From an uncultured Porphyromonadaceae bacterium (GTDB taxonomy: Bacteria; Bacteroidota; Bacteroidia; Bacteroidales; Muribaculaceae), in assembly GCA_947575235.1 (NCBI GenBank), contig CANPMT010000016.1, forward strand, positions 1 through 45,898: 45,898 nucleotides of DNA. Reading direction: 5' to 3'. The translations under genes were made by a program, and so were the position numbers. A model generated the notes under the pieces. The model worked only from the letters and a program-made list of their open reading frames with translations. It was not told the origin of the DNA and searched no databases. Positions 1 through 9,795 of this stretch are shown piece after piece; within the stretch, counting starts at the first letter, position 1; the number at the start of each line of letters is the position of its first letter.

Positions 1-6
1 ACGAAA

Positions 7-45
7 GTAGGAGATAAACACCTACGATTAGTGTTTACCTCCTAC
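7..45 (-). terminator. Hairpin terminator downstream of guaBA
   Basis: A 15-bp stem (arms 7-21 and 31-45, one position that becomes a G-U pair in the minus transcript) encloses a 9-nt loop. Read on the minus strand it ends in TTTC. It lies about 150 nt beyond the guaA stop, so it is the likely end of the guaBA transcript. A T-rich tract on the plus side (from about 54) means it could also stop plus-strand transcription. Confidence 0.55.
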
Positions 46-53
46 TCGATTGT

Positions 54-100
54 GTTTTGTCGTTTTTTTTTGTCGGTTTTTTTTGGTCGGTTTTTTGTCG
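54..100. repeat. Short tandem repeat of poly-T blocks
   Basis: Three runs of 6-9 T are each followed by GTCG or GGTCGG, giving an approximate 13-bp tandem period. Homopolymer blocks of this kind are prone to slippage. No gene overlaps it. It sits between the guaA terminator hairpin and the palindrome at 105. Confidence 0.5.
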
Positions 101-104
101 CGGT

Positions 105-130
105 GGACGCGCCGCGGCGCGTCCCTACAT
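105..130. repeat. REP-like palindrome, copy 1
   Basis: Positions 105-124 form a perfect 20-bp palindrome (GGACGCGCC then its complement), followed by CTACA. A degenerate relative with the same GGC-CGTCCCTACA ending lies at 6079-6103. Both copies sit just after the 3' end of a gene on the minus strand (guaA, folD), as intergenic REP-type repeats usually do. Confidence 0.55.
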
Positions 131-135
131 CAGGT

Positions 136-199
136 GGGAATAATCATTCCCGTAGGGAAGGGTTATTCCCGGAGGGGGTTATTCCTGGGGGGTTACTCC
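136..199. repeat. Degenerate GGTTATTCC repeats at the guaA 3' end
   Basis: The motif GGTTATTCC occurs at 161-169 and 177-185, and as GGTTACTCC at 191-199. The last copy runs into the guaA stop codon. A small palindrome, GGGAAT-N4-ATTCCC, lies at 136-151. No function is evident. Confidence 0.45.
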
Positions 200-1719
200 C
201 ACTCGATTGTTGCCGGTGGCTTGGAGGAGATGTCGTAGACTACGCGGTTGACGCCGCGTACCTTGTTGATGATCTCGTTGCTGACGTTGGCCAGGAACTC
301 GTAGGGGAGATGTACCCAGTCTGCCGTCATGCCGTCGGTCGAGATTACGGCACGGAGCGCCACACAGCTCTCGTAGGTGCGCTCGTCACCCATCACACCG
401 ACACTCTGCACGGGAAGAAGCATCACACCCGCCTGCCATACGGAGTCGTACAGCCCGGCGTTGCGGAGCCCGTTGATGAAGATGGCGTCAGCCTCCTGAA
501 GCACTCGTACCTTCTCAGGTGTAACCTCACCGATGATGCGTATACCCAGACCGGGTCCGGGGAAGGGATGACGGCCTAACAGACGCTGGTCCATGTTCAT
601 GGCCTTGCCTACGCGGCGCACCTCATCCTTGAAGAGAAGACGGAGCGGCTCTACAATCTTGAGATCCATCTCCTCGGGAAGACCGCCTACATTGTGGTGG
701 CTCTTGATTGTGGCCGACGGTCCCTTCACAGAGCAGCTCTCGATAACATCGGGATAGATGGTGCCCTGGGCAAGCCATTTGGCGTTCTCTATCTTCTTGG
801 CCTCGGCGTTGAACACCTCCACGAAATCGCGGCCGATAATCTTACGCTTCTGCTCGGGATCAGTCACACCCTTGAGGTCGTTCCAGAAACGCTCGCTCGC
901 ATCAGCGCCGATTACATTCAGACCCATGTTCTTGTAAGAATCGAGCACATCCTCGAACTCATTCTTGCGGAGCAGACCGTTGTTGACGAAGATACAGGTG
1001 AGGCGATCGCCTATGGCCTTGTGCAGAAGCATGGCGGCCACAGAGGAGTCGACACCACCCGACAGACCGAGAATAACGCGGTCGTCGCCAATCTTCTCCT
1101 TCAGCTCGGCAACTGTTGTCTCAATGAATGAGTCAGGGCTCCATGTGCCTGAGCAGCCGCAGATACCCATCACGAAGTTGGCGAGAATCTGAGTGCCGTC
1201 GGTTGAATGGTAAACCTCCGGATGGAACTGTATGCCCCAGGTCTGCTCACCCTCGATATGATAGGCGGCAGCCTTCACATTCTCGGTAGAGCCGATGATG
1301 TGGTAGTTCTCGGGGAGACGGGTGATGGTGTCGCCATGGCTCATCCACACCTGTGTGGGTGAGGGGACGTTGAGCATCAGGGCGTCAATCTTATCAACCA
1401 CAGTGAGCATGGCGCGGCCATACTCGCGAGAGGGGGCACCCTCCACGTCGCCGCCGAATTCGGCAGCCAGGAGCTGTGCGCCGTAGCATACGCCAAGCAG
1501 GGGATAGTGGCCCTTGATATGGCTAAGGTCAGGTTTCGGAGCGTCGGCGTCGCGCACGGAGGAGGGTGAACCTGAGAGGATCACACCCTTCACATCGGCA
1601 TCGAGTTCCGGAATCTTGTTGAAAGGATGGATCTCACAATACACGTTGAGCTCACGCACGCGACGTGCGATGAGCTGTGTGTACTGCGATCCGAAGTCCA
1701 ATATTATGATTTTTTCCAT
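193..1719 (-). CDS. guaA: GMP synthase (glutamine-hydrolysing)
   Basis: Converts XMP to GMP using ATP and glutamine, the last step of guanine nucleotide synthesis, in the cytosol. The N-terminal class I glutamine amidotransferase has the nucleophile Cys78 in GVCYGAQ and the His166/Glu168 pair in FHPE. The ATP-pyrophosphatase P-loop SGGVDS is at residues 220-225. The C-terminal dimerisation domain ends in the family-typical IEWE. The 508 residues match the usual 510-525. It starts 16 nt after the guaB stop, so the two are almost certainly one transcript. Confidence 0.97.
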   Translation of the reverse strand: MEKIIILDFGSQYTQLIARRVRELNVYCEIHPFNKIPELDADVKGVILSGSPSSVRDADAPKPDLSHIKGHYPLLGVCYGAQLLAAEFGGDVEGAPSREYGRAMLTVVDKIDALMLNVPSPTQVWMSHGDTITRLPENYHIIGSTENVKAAAYHIEGEQTWGIQFHPEVYHSTDGTQILANFVMGICGCSGTWSPDSFIETTVAELKEKIGDDRVILGLSGGVDSSVAAMLLHKAIGDRLTCIFVNNGLLRKNEFEDVLDSYKNMGLNVIGADASERFWNDLKGVTDPEQKRKIIGRDFVEVFNAEAKKIENAKWLAQGTIYPDVIESCSVKGPSATIKSHHNVGGLPEEMDLKIVEPLRLLFKDEVRRVGKAMNMDQRLLGRHPFPGPGLGIRIIGEVTPEKVRVLQEADAIFINGLRNAGLYDSVWQAGVMLLPVQSVGVMGDERTYESCVALRAVISTDGMTADWVHLPYEFLANVSNEIINKVRGVNRVVYDISSKPPATIEWE

Positions 1720-1734
1720 TGTCAGAAATTAAAA

Positions 1735-3207
1735 TTATTCGGCACGTGAATAGTTGGGGGCCTCCTTCGTGATGGTGACATCATGAGGATGGTTCTCAAT
1801 CACACCGGCAGAGGTGATGCGCACGAAGCGGGCGTTGTGGAGAGCCTCGATATCCTTGGCGCCGCAATAGCCCATGCCTGAGCGCAGACCGCCGAGAAGC
1901 TGGTAGATGGTCTCGGAGAGTGTACCCTTGTAAGGCACACGGGCCACGATACCCTCCGGAACGAACTTGCTTGAGTCGCAGGTAGCGCTCTGGAAGTAAC
2001 GGTCCTTTGAGCCGGCCTCCATAGCCTCGATTGAGCCCATGCCACGGTAAGCCTTGAATTTACGGCCATTGTAGATGATTGTCTCACCCGGCGATTCCTC
2101 TGTGCCGGCGAGCATGGAGCCCATCATCACACAGTCGGCGCCGGCTGCGATAGCCTTCACCACGTCGCCTGAATAGCGGAGACCGCCGTCGCCGATAACA
2201 GGCACACCATGTTTGGCGGCCACCTTCGAGCAGTTGAAGATAGCGCTAAGCTGGGGCACACCCACACCGGCCACGATACGTGTGGTGCAGATAGAACCCG
2301 GACCGATACCCACCTTGATGCCGTCGGCACCGTTGGCGATGAGATACTCGGCAGCCTCGGCTGTGGCGATATTGCCCACGAGCACGTCAATCTGCGGGAA
2401 CTGGGCCTTTACGGCCTTGAGAGTGTTAACAACGTTGGCAGAGTGGCCATGGGCGGTGTCGATCACCACAGCGTCGACTCCGGCGTTGACCAGAGCCTCG
2501 ACACGCTTCAGTGTGTCGCTTGTCACACCCACGCCACCGGCTACGCGGAGACGACCCTTGCTATCCTTGCAGGCATTGGGATAATCCTGGATTTTTGTGA
2601 TGTCGCGGTAAGTGATGAGACCCACGAGACGGTTCTCGGCATCAACCACAGGAAGTTTCTCAATCTTATGGCGGAGCAGAATCTGCGAAGCCTCGGCGAG
2701 ATCGGGATTGGTGGTGGTGATGATATTCTCCTTGGTCATAACCTCAGAGATGGCGAGGCTCTCGTCAGTCTGGAAACGGAGGTCGCGGTTGGTGACGATA
2801 CCCACGAGCTTACCCTCGGCATCCACAACGGGAATGCCACCGATATGATTCTCGTGCATCATGCGCTGAGCGTCACCAACGGTCTGCTCCGGAGTGATGG
2901 TGACAGGATCGAAGATCATGCCGCTCTCGGCACGTTTCACCTTTCTCACCTGGTCGGCCTGACGCTCGATCGACATGTTCTTGTGGATGACACCTATGCC
3001 ACCCTGACGGGCTATGGCTATTGCCATGGCAGCTTCGGTCACGGTATCCATCGCTGCAGAGACGATAGGGATGTTCAGGGTGATGTTGCGTGAGAAACGG
3101 GTCTTCACGTCCACCATGTTGGGAATGACCTCAGAATATGCGGGGATGAGCAGGACGTCGTCGAACGTCATGCCTTCCTCGTTGACTTTTTCAGTTAGAA
3201 ATGACAT
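1735..3207 (-). CDS. guaB: IMP dehydrogenase
   Basis: Oxidises IMP to XMP with NAD+, the committed step to GMP. It is a TIM barrel interrupted by a pair of CBS domains (about residues 95-205). The catalytic loop GPGSICTTR carries Cys307. The length, 490 residues, is normal. It heads a guaB-guaA pair and is separated from purA by a 211-bp foldback repeat (3232-3442) whose left end lies only 25 bp upstream of the start codon. I found no clear TAnnTTTG promoter in front of it, so its promoter may lie inside the repeat, or it may be read through from purA. Confidence 0.97.
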   Translation of the reverse strand: MSFLTEKVNEEGMTFDDVLLIPAYSEVIPNMVDVKTRFSRNITLNIPIVSAAMDTVTEAAMAIAIARQGGIGVIHKNMSIERQADQVRKVKRAESGMIFDPVTITPEQTVGDAQRMMHENHIGGIPVVDAEGKLVGIVTNRDLRFQTDESLAISEVMTKENIITTTNPDLAEASQILLRHKIEKLPVVDAENRLVGLITYRDITKIQDYPNACKDSKGRLRVAGGVGVTSDTLKRVEALVNAGVDAVVIDTAHGHSANVVNTLKAVKAQFPQIDVLVGNIATAEAAEYLIANGADGIKVGIGPGSICTTRIVAGVGVPQLSAIFNCSKVAAKHGVPVIGDGGLRYSGDVVKAIAAGADCVMMGSMLAGTEESPGETIIYNGRKFKAYRGMGSIEAMEAGSKDRYFQSATCDSSKFVPEGIVARVPYKGTLSETIYQLLGGLRSGMGYCGAKDIEALHNARFVRITSAGVIENHPHDVTITKEAPNYSRAE

Positions 3208-3231
3208 TTCGTTTGGGGTTTGAGGTTAGAG

Positions 3232-3442
3232 TTAGAGTGTGTTTACTTTTAACACACAAGTTGATTTTTAATTAAAGAATGTATTTATTTTTTTAAGTTT
3301 CGCATTAATCCTGAGGTCTTTTTTGATGCTTTTCGCCAAGTCTCATCAGTCGCATAGCCCGCTATGCTCCTTCTTCAACTTGCGAAAATCATTCAAAAAA
3401 TCCTCTCAGTCTTAACGCGAGTTAAAAGTAAACACACTCTAA
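3232..3442. repeat. Foldback (MITE-like) element between guaB and purA
   Basis: Identical 22-bp terminal inverted repeats occupy 3232-3253 and 3421-3442 (starting TTAGAGTGTG). Inside them is a second imperfect inverted repeat (3301-3340 against 3379-3419) and a central 7-bp hairpin (GCATAGC-CC-GCTATGC, 3352-3367). The left half has 47 extra AT-rich bases (3254-3300). The left end also folds on itself (GTGTGTT-N7-AACACAC, 3237-3257). The right repeat supplies the purA stop codon (TAG at 3439-3441). No ORF in it looks real. This is typical of a non-autonomous palindromic element. Confidence 0.6.
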
Positions 3443-4731
3443 AAGTTCTTGAGCTTCTCGGAGAGGATTACGGTCTGTGTGCGGTCGGGACCCACAGAGA
3501 TCACTCCTACAGGCACACCGGTGAGTTCCTCGATCTTGGCCACGTAAGCCTTGGCGGCTTCGGGGAGTTCGTCGAAACTCTTTATGCCGGTGATGTCCTC
3601 CTTCCAACCTTCCATCTCGATGAAAACAGGCTTGCAGCGGGCAAGCTTGGAGATGGTTGAGGGGGGAGTGTCGATAATCTTGCCGTCAAGTTCATAGTGA
3701 GTGCAGATCTTCACCTTGTCGAGGCCTGAGAGCACGTCGAAGAGCATGAGCGCCCAATTGTCGATGCCTGCCAGACGGCTGGTGTAGCGTGCTACAACGG
3801 CGTCAAACCAACCCACACGGCGGGGACGGCCGGTGACTGTGCCATACTCATGGCCGCGCTCGCGGATCTCGTGGGCGATCTCGTCATGCAGCTCGGTGGG
3901 GAAGGGACCCTCGCCCACGCGGGTGCAGTAAGCCTTTGCCACACCCACCACATTGTCGATCCACTTCGGTGAGATACCGGCACCTACAGGCACGCTTGCC
4001 GATGAGGGTGTGGATGATGTTACGAAAGGATATGTGCCATGGTCGATGCAGAGCATCATACCCTGGGCTCCCTCGAAAAGAATCTTCTTGTCGGTGAGAA
4101 GTGCCTTGTTGATGAGGTCGGAAGTGTCGACGATGCGCGGACCCAAGATCTTGGCAATCTCCATATAGCGGTCGTAGACCTCCTGGAAATCGTAAGTAGG
4201 AAGGCCGAGCATCTTGAGCTCCATATTCTTCTCATCGAGGGCGGCCTGGAGACGCTCCGCGAAATATTCCGGTTCGAGAAGGTCGCCCATACGGAGGCCC
4301 ACGCGGCTGTACTTGTCGCTGTAGGCCGGGCCGATACCCTTCTTGGTAGTGCCGATAAGCTTGCCACCCTTCAGACCCTCGTAAGCTCCGTCAAGAGCCG
4401 AATGCCAGGGCATAACCATGGCAGCGCGGTCAGAGATATAGAGCTGATAGTCGGTCACACCCTGGTTGTGCAGGCGGTCGAGTTCCACGAGCACAGATTC
4501 AGGGTTCACCACCATTCCGTTACCCATCACGTTTACGGTGTTGGGGTTGAAGATGCCCGAGGGGATGCTCTGCAGCGAATACTTGTGGCCGTTGAACATC
4601 ACGCTGTGGCCGGCGTTGTTGCCACCCTGGTAGCGAACCACCATATCGGCGCGGCATGCGAAATAGTCGGTAATCTTTCCTTTACCTTCATCGCCCCATT
4701 GAGAGCCGATTACAACTAATCTTTCCGACAT
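3439..4731 (-). CDS. purA: Adenylosuccinate synthase
   Basis: Joins IMP and aspartate using GTP to give adenylosuccinate, the first step from IMP to AMP. The N-terminal GDEGKGK loop (residues 13-19, with Asp14) and His42 in GGNNAGH are the catalytic elements. Length (430) is normal. Its ATG shares one base with the TAA of purB (TAATG at 4729-4733), so translation is coupled. The stop codon lies inside the terminal repeat of the 3232-3442 foldback element, so the element landed at the very end of the gene. Confidence 0.97.
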   Translation of the reverse strand: MSERLVVIGSQWGDEGKGKITDYFACRADMVVRYQGGNNAGHSVMFNGHKYSLQSIPSGIFNPNTVNVMGNGMVVNPESVLVELDRLHNQGVTDYQLYISDRAAMVMPWHSALDGAYEGLKGGKLIGTTKKGIGPAYSDKYSRVGLRMGDLLEPEYFAERLQAALDEKNMELKMLGLPTYDFQEVYDRYMEIAKILGPRIVDTSDLINKALLTDKKILFEGAQGMMLCIDHGTYPFVTSSTPSSASVPVGAGISPKWIDNVVGVAKAYCTRVGEGPFPTELHDEIAHEIRERGHEYGTVTGRPRRVGWFDAVVARYTSRLAGIDNWALMLFDVLSGLDKVKICTHYELDGKIIDTPPSTISKLARCKPVFIEMEGWKEDITGIKSFDELPEAAKAYVAKIEELTGVPVGVISVGPDRTQTVILSEKLKNF

Positions 4732-6029
4732 TATTCTTCTAATTTATTGCGTTTGTAGATGTGGTCGATATTCTTGAAGTAATATTCAAGAGTGAAGCAG
4801 TTGTCGAGCTCCTCCTCGGTGAGAGCACCCATCACGGTGGGATCCTGCTTCAGGAGGTCTTGATAAGATGCTCCGAGGCTCATGGCCTTCATGGCGATAG
4901 GCTGTACGGTGTCGTAAGCCTTCTCACGAACGAAGCCCTTGTCGATGAGGGCGTTCATCACACGCTGTGCGAAGATCACACCGTTGGTGCGGTAGATGTT
5001 GGCCATCATCTGGTCTTCAAACACCACGAGATTCTCCAGGATACCCTTCATGCGGTTGAGCATATAGTCGAGCAGGATTGTGGCGTCGGGCATGATGATA
5101 CGCTCGGTGGCGGAGTGCGAGATGTCGCGTTCGTGCCAGAGGGCCACGTTCTCGTAGGCGGTAGTCATGTAGCCGCGCAGCACGCGTGCGCATCCGCAGA
5201 TATTCTCGCTGCTCACCGGGTTGCGCTTGTGAGGCATGGCTGAAGAACCCTTCTGGCCTTTGCCGAAAGCCTCCTCCACCTCATGCACCTCGGTGCGCTG
5301 GAGATTGCGCACCTCAAGAGCCATCTGCTCGAGGCTTGCGCCGATCAGTGCGAGAGTTGCCATGTAATAGGCGTGGCGGTCGCGCTGGATAACCTGTGTG
5401 CTTACATCAGAGCTGTCTATGCCGAGTTTCTCGCAGATGTAATCCTGCACGAAGGGGGGTATGTTGGCGAAGTTGCCCACTGCACCGCTCACCTTGCCTA
5501 CCTCGACACCCTTGGCGGCAGCCTTGAAACGCTCGAGATTGCGGCGCATCTCAGCCAGCCAGAGCACCCATTTCAGACCGAAAGAGGTGATGTCGGCATG
5601 AATGCCGTGTGTGCGGCCTATGCAGGGGAGTTTCTTGAAACGGATTGCCTGCTTCTTGAGCATCTCGATATACTCCTCGATATCCTTGAGAAGAATCTCG
5701 TTGGCCTGTTTGAAGAGGTAGCCGTTGGCGGTGTCGACAACGTCGGTTGAGGTGAGTCCGTAGTGAACCCACTTGCGCTCCTCACCGAGGCTCTCGCTCA
5801 CGGTGCGGGTGAAGGCCACGATGTCGTGGCGGGTCTGGAGCTCAATCTCCTTTATGCGGTCAATATTGAATGTGGCGTTTGCGTTGAGCTTCTCCACATC
5901 CTCGGCGGGCACGACACCCAGTTCTCTCCAGGCCTCGGCGGCGAGGAGCTCTACTTTGAGATATGCGCGGAACTTGTTTTCCTCAGTCCATACTTCGCGC
6001 ATCACGTCTCGTCCGTATCTTTCAATCAT
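4731..6029 (-). CDS. purB: Adenylosuccinate lyase
   Basis: Releases fumarate from SAICAR (IMP branch) and from adenylosuccinate (AMP branch). The fumarase/aspartase signature [10 protein letters not shown] and the RTHG histidine motif are present. I place the start at ATG 6029 (protein begins [10 protein letters not shown], 432 residues), which matches other PurB proteins. The ATG at 6083 would add 18 unconserved residues and lies inside a REP-like repeat (6079-6103). It is translationally coupled to purA by a 1-base stop/start overlap and follows folD. Confidence 0.95.
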   Translation of the reverse strand: MIERYGRDVMREVWTEENKFRAYLKVELLAAEAWRELGVVPAEDVEKLNANATFNIDRIKEIELQTRHDIVAFTRTVSESLGEERKWVHYGLTSTDVVDTANGYLFKQANEILLKDIEEYIEMLKKQAIRFKKLPCIGRTHGIHADITSFGLKWVLWLAEMRRNLERFKAAAKGVEVGKVSGAVGNFANIPPFVQDYICEKLGIDSSDVSTQVIQRDRHAYYMATLALIGASLEQMALEVRNLQRTEVHEVEEAFGKGQKGSSAMPHKRNPVSSENICGCARVLRGYMTTAYENVALWHERDISHSATERIIMPDATILLDYMLNRMKGILENLVVFEDQMMANIYRTNGVIFAQRVMNALIDKGFVREKAYDTVQPIAMKAMSLGASYQDLLKQDPTVMGALTEEELDNCFTLEYYFKNIDHIYKRNKLEE

Positions 6030-6078
6030 TTCTGATGATGTATATTGTTTCTTGTTTTTGATAAATCGGGTTGTGGCC

Positions 6079-6103
6079 GACATGCCAGAGGCACGTCCCT
6101 ACA
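6079..6103. repeat. REP-like palindrome, copy 2
   Basis: An imperfect hairpin GACATGCC-AGA-GGCACGTC is followed by CCTACA and lies 2 bp after the folD stop. It shares its right half and the CGTCCCTACA tail with the palindrome at 105-130. It contains the spurious upstream ATG of purB. Confidence 0.5.
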
Positions 6104-6105
6104 AA

Positions 6106-6957
6106 TTATTCTCCCATTTTGCGGAGGAAGCACTCGAGGGTGTTCTCCATAAGGCAGGCGCGGGTCATGGGGCCTACGCCACCCGGCACAGGGGTGATGA
6201 CCGAAGCCTTCTCACAGACGGCGGCGTAGTCGACATCGCCACAGAGTTTGCCGGTTTCAGGGTCGCGGTTCACGCCCACGTCGATTACGGCGGCACCTTC
6301 GCCAACCATATCAGCTGTGACAAATTTGGGACGGCCGATAGCCACCACAAGTATATCAGCCTCAGATGCAACCTTTGCCAGGTCTTTCGTGCGGCTGTGG
6401 GCTATGGTGACGGTGGCGTTGCGGTCGAGCAGCAGTTTGGCTGCCGGGAGACCGACGATATTGCTGCGGCCGATCACTACAGCCTTCTTACCCTCGATCT
6501 GCACACCAGCCTTGTCGAGCATCTTTATGATACCCTTGGGAGTGCAGGGGAGAGTGCAGGGGAGCTTCTGCCAGAGAGAGGCTACATTGGCGGGGTGGAA
6601 CCCGTCGACATCCTTCTCCTTGGCGATAGCCTCGATCACACGGTCCTCATTGATGTGGCGGGGGAGGGGGAGCTGCACCAGTACGCCGTCAACTGAGTCG
6701 TCGGCGTTCAGTTCGGCAATCATCCCGAGGAGTTCCTCCTCGGTGATGTCGGCCGGGCGACGGATGGTAGTGCTCTTGAAGCCAACCTCCTCGGCATCGC
6801 GACCCTTACCCTTCACATACGACTGGCTTGCCGGATCCTCACCCACGAGGATAACCACGAGGTGAGGGGGGCGTCCATATTTCTCTTTCACCTCAGCCAC
6901 GCGTTCGGCCACGTCCTGCTTCAGTGCTTTTGCTAATTCAGTTCCGCTTATTATCAT
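6106..6957 (-). CDS. folD: Methylenetetrahydrofolate dehydrogenase / cyclohydrolase
   Basis: Bifunctional cytosolic enzyme that turns 5,10-methylene-THF into 10-formyl-THF. The Tyr-x-x-x-Lys active site (YVKGK) follows the ILVGEDPAS motif. The Rossmann segment VVIGRSNIVGLPAAKLL and the C-terminal DVDY and TPVPGGVGPMT motifs are intact. Length (283) is normal. Its place inside the pur series makes sense because 10-formyl-THF is the substrate of PurN and PurH, encoded just upstream. Confidence 0.96.
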   Translation of the reverse strand: MIISGTELAKALKQDVAERVAEVKEKYGRPPHLVVILVGEDPASQSYVKGKGRDAEEVGFKSTTIRRPADITEEELLGMIAELNADDSVDGVLVQLPLPRHINEDRVIEAIAKEKDVDGFHPANVASLWQKLPCTLPCTPKGIIKMLDKAGVQIEGKKAVVIGRSNIVGLPAAKLLLDRNATVTIAHSRTKDLAKVASEADILVVAIGRPKFVTADMVGEGAAVIDVGVNRDPETGKLCGDVDYAAVCEKASVITPVPGGVGPMTRACLMENTLECFLRKMGE

Positions 6958-6999
6958 TGTTGTGTTGTTGTGGGGGATTGTTGGGGGTAATTTAAATCC

Positions 7000-8244
7000 T
7001 TAAAGAGATGCCTTGCCGATGTCGGTGCGGTGGAAGAGCGTGGGGCAGTCAATCTTGGCAATCTCGGCCTTGGCAGCCTCGTTAGCCTCGGTAATGGTCT
7101 TACCTTTGCCAACCACCATCAGCACGCGCCCTCCGGCTGTGAGCAGACGGTCGCCGTCACGCTTGGTGCCCATATGATACACCTCAGCGTTGACATTCTC
7201 CAGACCCTTTATCTCGGCACCCTTGCTGTAAGAACCGGGATAGCCCTCCGAAGCCAACACCACGCCAAGATAAGCGTCGTCGCTCCAGCGGGTCTCGCAG
7301 TCGCGTCCATCCACGGCCGCCTCGAAGAGGTCGTAGATGTCGCTCTCAAGACGGGGGAGCACCACCTCAGTCTCAGGGTCGCCGAAACGGGCGTTGAACT
7401 CAATCACCTTCGGACCGTCGGCCGTGAGTATGAGGCCGCCGTAGAGCACACCCTTGAAGGGGACACCCTCGGCCACCATGCCGTCGGCAGTGCGCTGTAT
7501 GATCTGCTCAAGAGCTATGGCGCGTATCTCATCCGTGACGAAAGGCACAGGTGAATAGGCACCCATACCGCCGGTGTTCGGACCCTTGTCGCCGTCATAG
7601 GCGCGTTTATGATCCTGCGCCATAGCCAAAGGATAAACCTTATGACCCGAAACGACACACATGAACGAGAACTCCGGACCGTCGAGGAAATCCTCAACCA
7701 CCACACGCCCTTTACCGAATGTTGAGTCGAGAAGCATGTCGCGGAGAGCAGCCTCGGCCTCCTCATAAGAGAGAGCCACAACCACACCCTTCCCGGCTGC
7801 GAGGCCGTCATACTTGATGACGGCCGGCAGCGGACGGTTCTTCACATATTCCCAGGCGGCGTTGAAATCGTCAAACGCCTCGTAGGCCGCCGTAGGAACA
7901 TTATACTTGGCCATTATCTGTTTGGCAAACTCCTTGCTGCTCTCAATGCGGGCGGCCGCCTTAGTGGGGCCGAAAGCCTTGTGTCCCGCCGCTTCGAGGG
8001 CGTCAACCACCCCCGCTGCCAAAGCAGCCTCCGGACCAACCACAGTGAGGTCAATGCCATTCTCGCCGACAAACTTCACGATGTTGTCGACATCCTCCAC
8101 GCCGATAGCCACACAGTCGGCATCCTCAGCTATTCCGGCATTTCCGGGAGCGCAGAACACCTTCTCCACCTGGGGTGAGCGGCGCAGGGCCTTCACTATA
8201 GCGTGGCATCGGCCGCCACCGCCAACTACCAATACTTTCTTCAT
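7000..8244 (-). CDS. purD: Phosphoribosylamine-glycine ligase (GAR synthetase)
   Basis: ATP-grasp enzyme that joins phosphoribosylamine to glycine, step 2 of purine synthesis. It has an N-terminal Rossmann-like domain, an ATP-grasp core (AGKGVVVA, EFNARFGDPET) and a C-terminal domain; 414 residues is normal. One oddity: the N-terminal motif usually GGGREHA reads GGGRCHA here, with Cys13 (TGC) in place of the nearly invariant Glu. The rest looks functional. It lies 21 bp after purH and 42 bp before folD. Confidence 0.96.
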   Translation of the reverse strand: MKKVLVVGGGGRCHAIVKALRRSPQVEKVFCAPGNAGIAEDADCVAIGVEDVDNIVKFVGENGIDLTVVGPEAALAAGVVDALEAAGHKAFGPTKAAARIESSKEFAKQIMAKYNVPTAAYEAFDDFNAAWEYVKNRPLPAVIKYDGLAAGKGVVVALSYEEAEAALRDMLLDSTFGKGRVVVEDFLDGPEFSFMCVVSGHKVYPLAMAQDHKRAYDGDKGPNTGGMGAYSPVPFVTDEIRAIALEQIIQRTADGMVAEGVPFKGVLYGGLILTADGPKVIEFNARFGDPETEVVLPRLESDIYDLFEAAVDGRDCETRWSDDAYLGVVLASEGYPGSYSKGAEIKGLENVNAEVYHMGTKRDGDRLLTAGGRVLMVVGKGKTITEANEAAKAEIAKIDCPTLFHRTDIGKASL

Positions 8245-8265
8245 ATGCTGCAGAGTCGGTATTGA

Positions 8266-9795
8266 TTAATGTTTGAAATGACGCATGCCGGTGAACAGCA
8301 TTGTAATGCCCTTCTCGTTGGCCACCTTGATTGAATCCTCGTCGCGGATGCTTCCACCCGGCTGTACTATGGCAGTCACACCATATTTCGAGGCCAGCTC
8401 AACGGTGTCGCCGAAGGGGAGGAAACCGTCGGAGGCAAGCACAAGACCCTCGGTGATTCCGGCAGCCTTCGCCTCTTCGAGGGCAATCTCGGCCGAACCC
8501 ACACGGTTCATCTGTCCGGCGCCGACACCTGCTGTGGCACCATCCTTGACAACAACGATGGCGTTGCTCTTGACGTGCTTCACAATCTTCCAACCGAAGT
8601 CCATCTCGCGGAGCTCCTTCTCTGTAGGCTTGCGTTCGGTGACGCACATATCGGCAGTGATATCCTTGCACTCCACGTCAGAATCCTGAACGAGCAGACC
8701 GCCGTTTACACCCACATACTGCTTCTGGGGCTCCTTTACATTATCCATCTTCACCTCAAGCAGACGGAGGTTCTTCTTTGAAGCGAGCACCTCAAGAGCC
8801 TCAGGCTCGAAAGAGGGAGCCATCACAATCTCAAGGAAGATCGGTTTCATCAGGCGTGCCACCTCAGCTGTGAGGGGACGGTTCATCGCCACGATACCGC
8901 CGTATATGCTCACCTTGTCAGCCTCGTAAGCACGTGTCCAGGCCTCGAGCAGGTCTTTCCCTATGCCGGCGCCGCAGGGGTTCATATGCTTCAGGGCGCA
9001 GCAGAAAGGCTCCTCGAATTCACGCACGATATTGAGAGCCGCGTTGGCATCCTGGATATTATTGTAGCTGAGCTCCTTGCCGCCGAGCTGACGTGCATGT
9101 GCAACAGAATAAGACACCTCCTTCGGAGCGCGGTAGAAAGTGGCGGCCTGATGGGGGTTCTCGCCATAGCGCAGTGTCTGGATGGCATCGAAAGCGAGGA
9201 AAAGTTTCTCGTCGAGTCCGGCCTGACGGCGCATATATGTGGCTATGCAGCTGTCATAGAGAGCGGTGTGGGTGTAAGCCTTTGCCGACAGCTTGAGGCG
9301 AGTCTTGGGGAGAGTGTTGCCGTTGGCGGTGATCTCCTCGATTACAGTGGCGTAGTCAGTAGGGTCGCACACCACGGTTACATCGCGGAAGTTCTTTGCA
9401 GCCGAGCGGAGCATGGAGGGGCCGCCTATGTCGATGTTCTCCACAGCGTCGGCCATAGTCACACCCTCCTTGGCTATTGTAGCCTCAAACGGGTAGAGGT
9501 TGACGCAAACCAGTTCGATTGTCTGTATGCCGTTTTCGGCAAGCTGCGCCATATGCTCGGCGCTGTCGCGGCGTCCGAGCAGACCGCCGTGCACTTTGGG
9601 ATGGAGTGTCTTCACGCGGCCCTCGCAGATTTCGGGGAAACCGGTTACGTCCTGAATGTCGAGCACCTCAAGGCCGGAATTGCGGAGCACCTTCAGGGTG
9701 CCTCCGGTGGCGATGAGCTCCCAACCGAGATTCTTGAGCGCGGTGGCGAATTCCACCACACCCGTCTTGTCGCTTACGCTAATTAAAGCTCTCAT
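8266..9795 (-). CDS. purH: Bifunctional AICAR formyltransferase / IMP cyclohydrolase
   Basis: Carries out the last two steps to IMP: formyl transfer from 10-formyl-THF to AICAR, then ring closure. The N-terminal MGS-like cyclohydrolase domain has GRVKTLHPKVHGG (residues 59-71). The formyltransferase domain has the catalytic KHMNPCG (269-275). The 509 residues match the family. Its ATG overlaps the purN stop (ATGA), so the two are translationally coupled. Confidence 0.97.
   Translation of the reverse strand: MRALISVSDKTGVVEFATALKNLGWELIATGGTLKVLRNSGLEVLDIQDVTGFPEICEGRVKTLHPKVHGGLLGRRDSAEHMAQLAENGIQTIELVCVNLYPFEATIAKEGVTMADAVENIDIGGPSMLRSAAKNFRDVTVVCDPTDYATVIEEITANGNTLPKTRLKLSAKAYTHTALYDSCIATYMRRQAGLDEKLFLAFDAIQTLRYGENPHQAATFYRAPKEVSYSVAHARQLGGKELSYNNIQDANAALNIVREFEEPFCCALKHMNPCGAGIGKDLLEAWTRAYEADKVSIYGGIVAMNRPLTAEVARLMKPIFLEIVMAPSFEPEALEVLASKKNLRLLEVKMDNVKEPQKQYVGVNGGLLVQDSDVECKDITADMCVTERKPTEKELREMDFGWKIVKHVKSNAIVVVKDGATAGVGAGQMNRVGSAEIALEEAKAAGITEGLVLASDGFLPFGDTVELASKYGVTAIVQPGGSIRDEDSIKVANEKGITMLFTGMRHFKH

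Noticed and set aside
6030..6083. 18-residue N-terminal extension of PurB
   Set aside because: Unconserved, begins inside a REP-like repeat; ATG 6029 gives the family-standard N-terminus.
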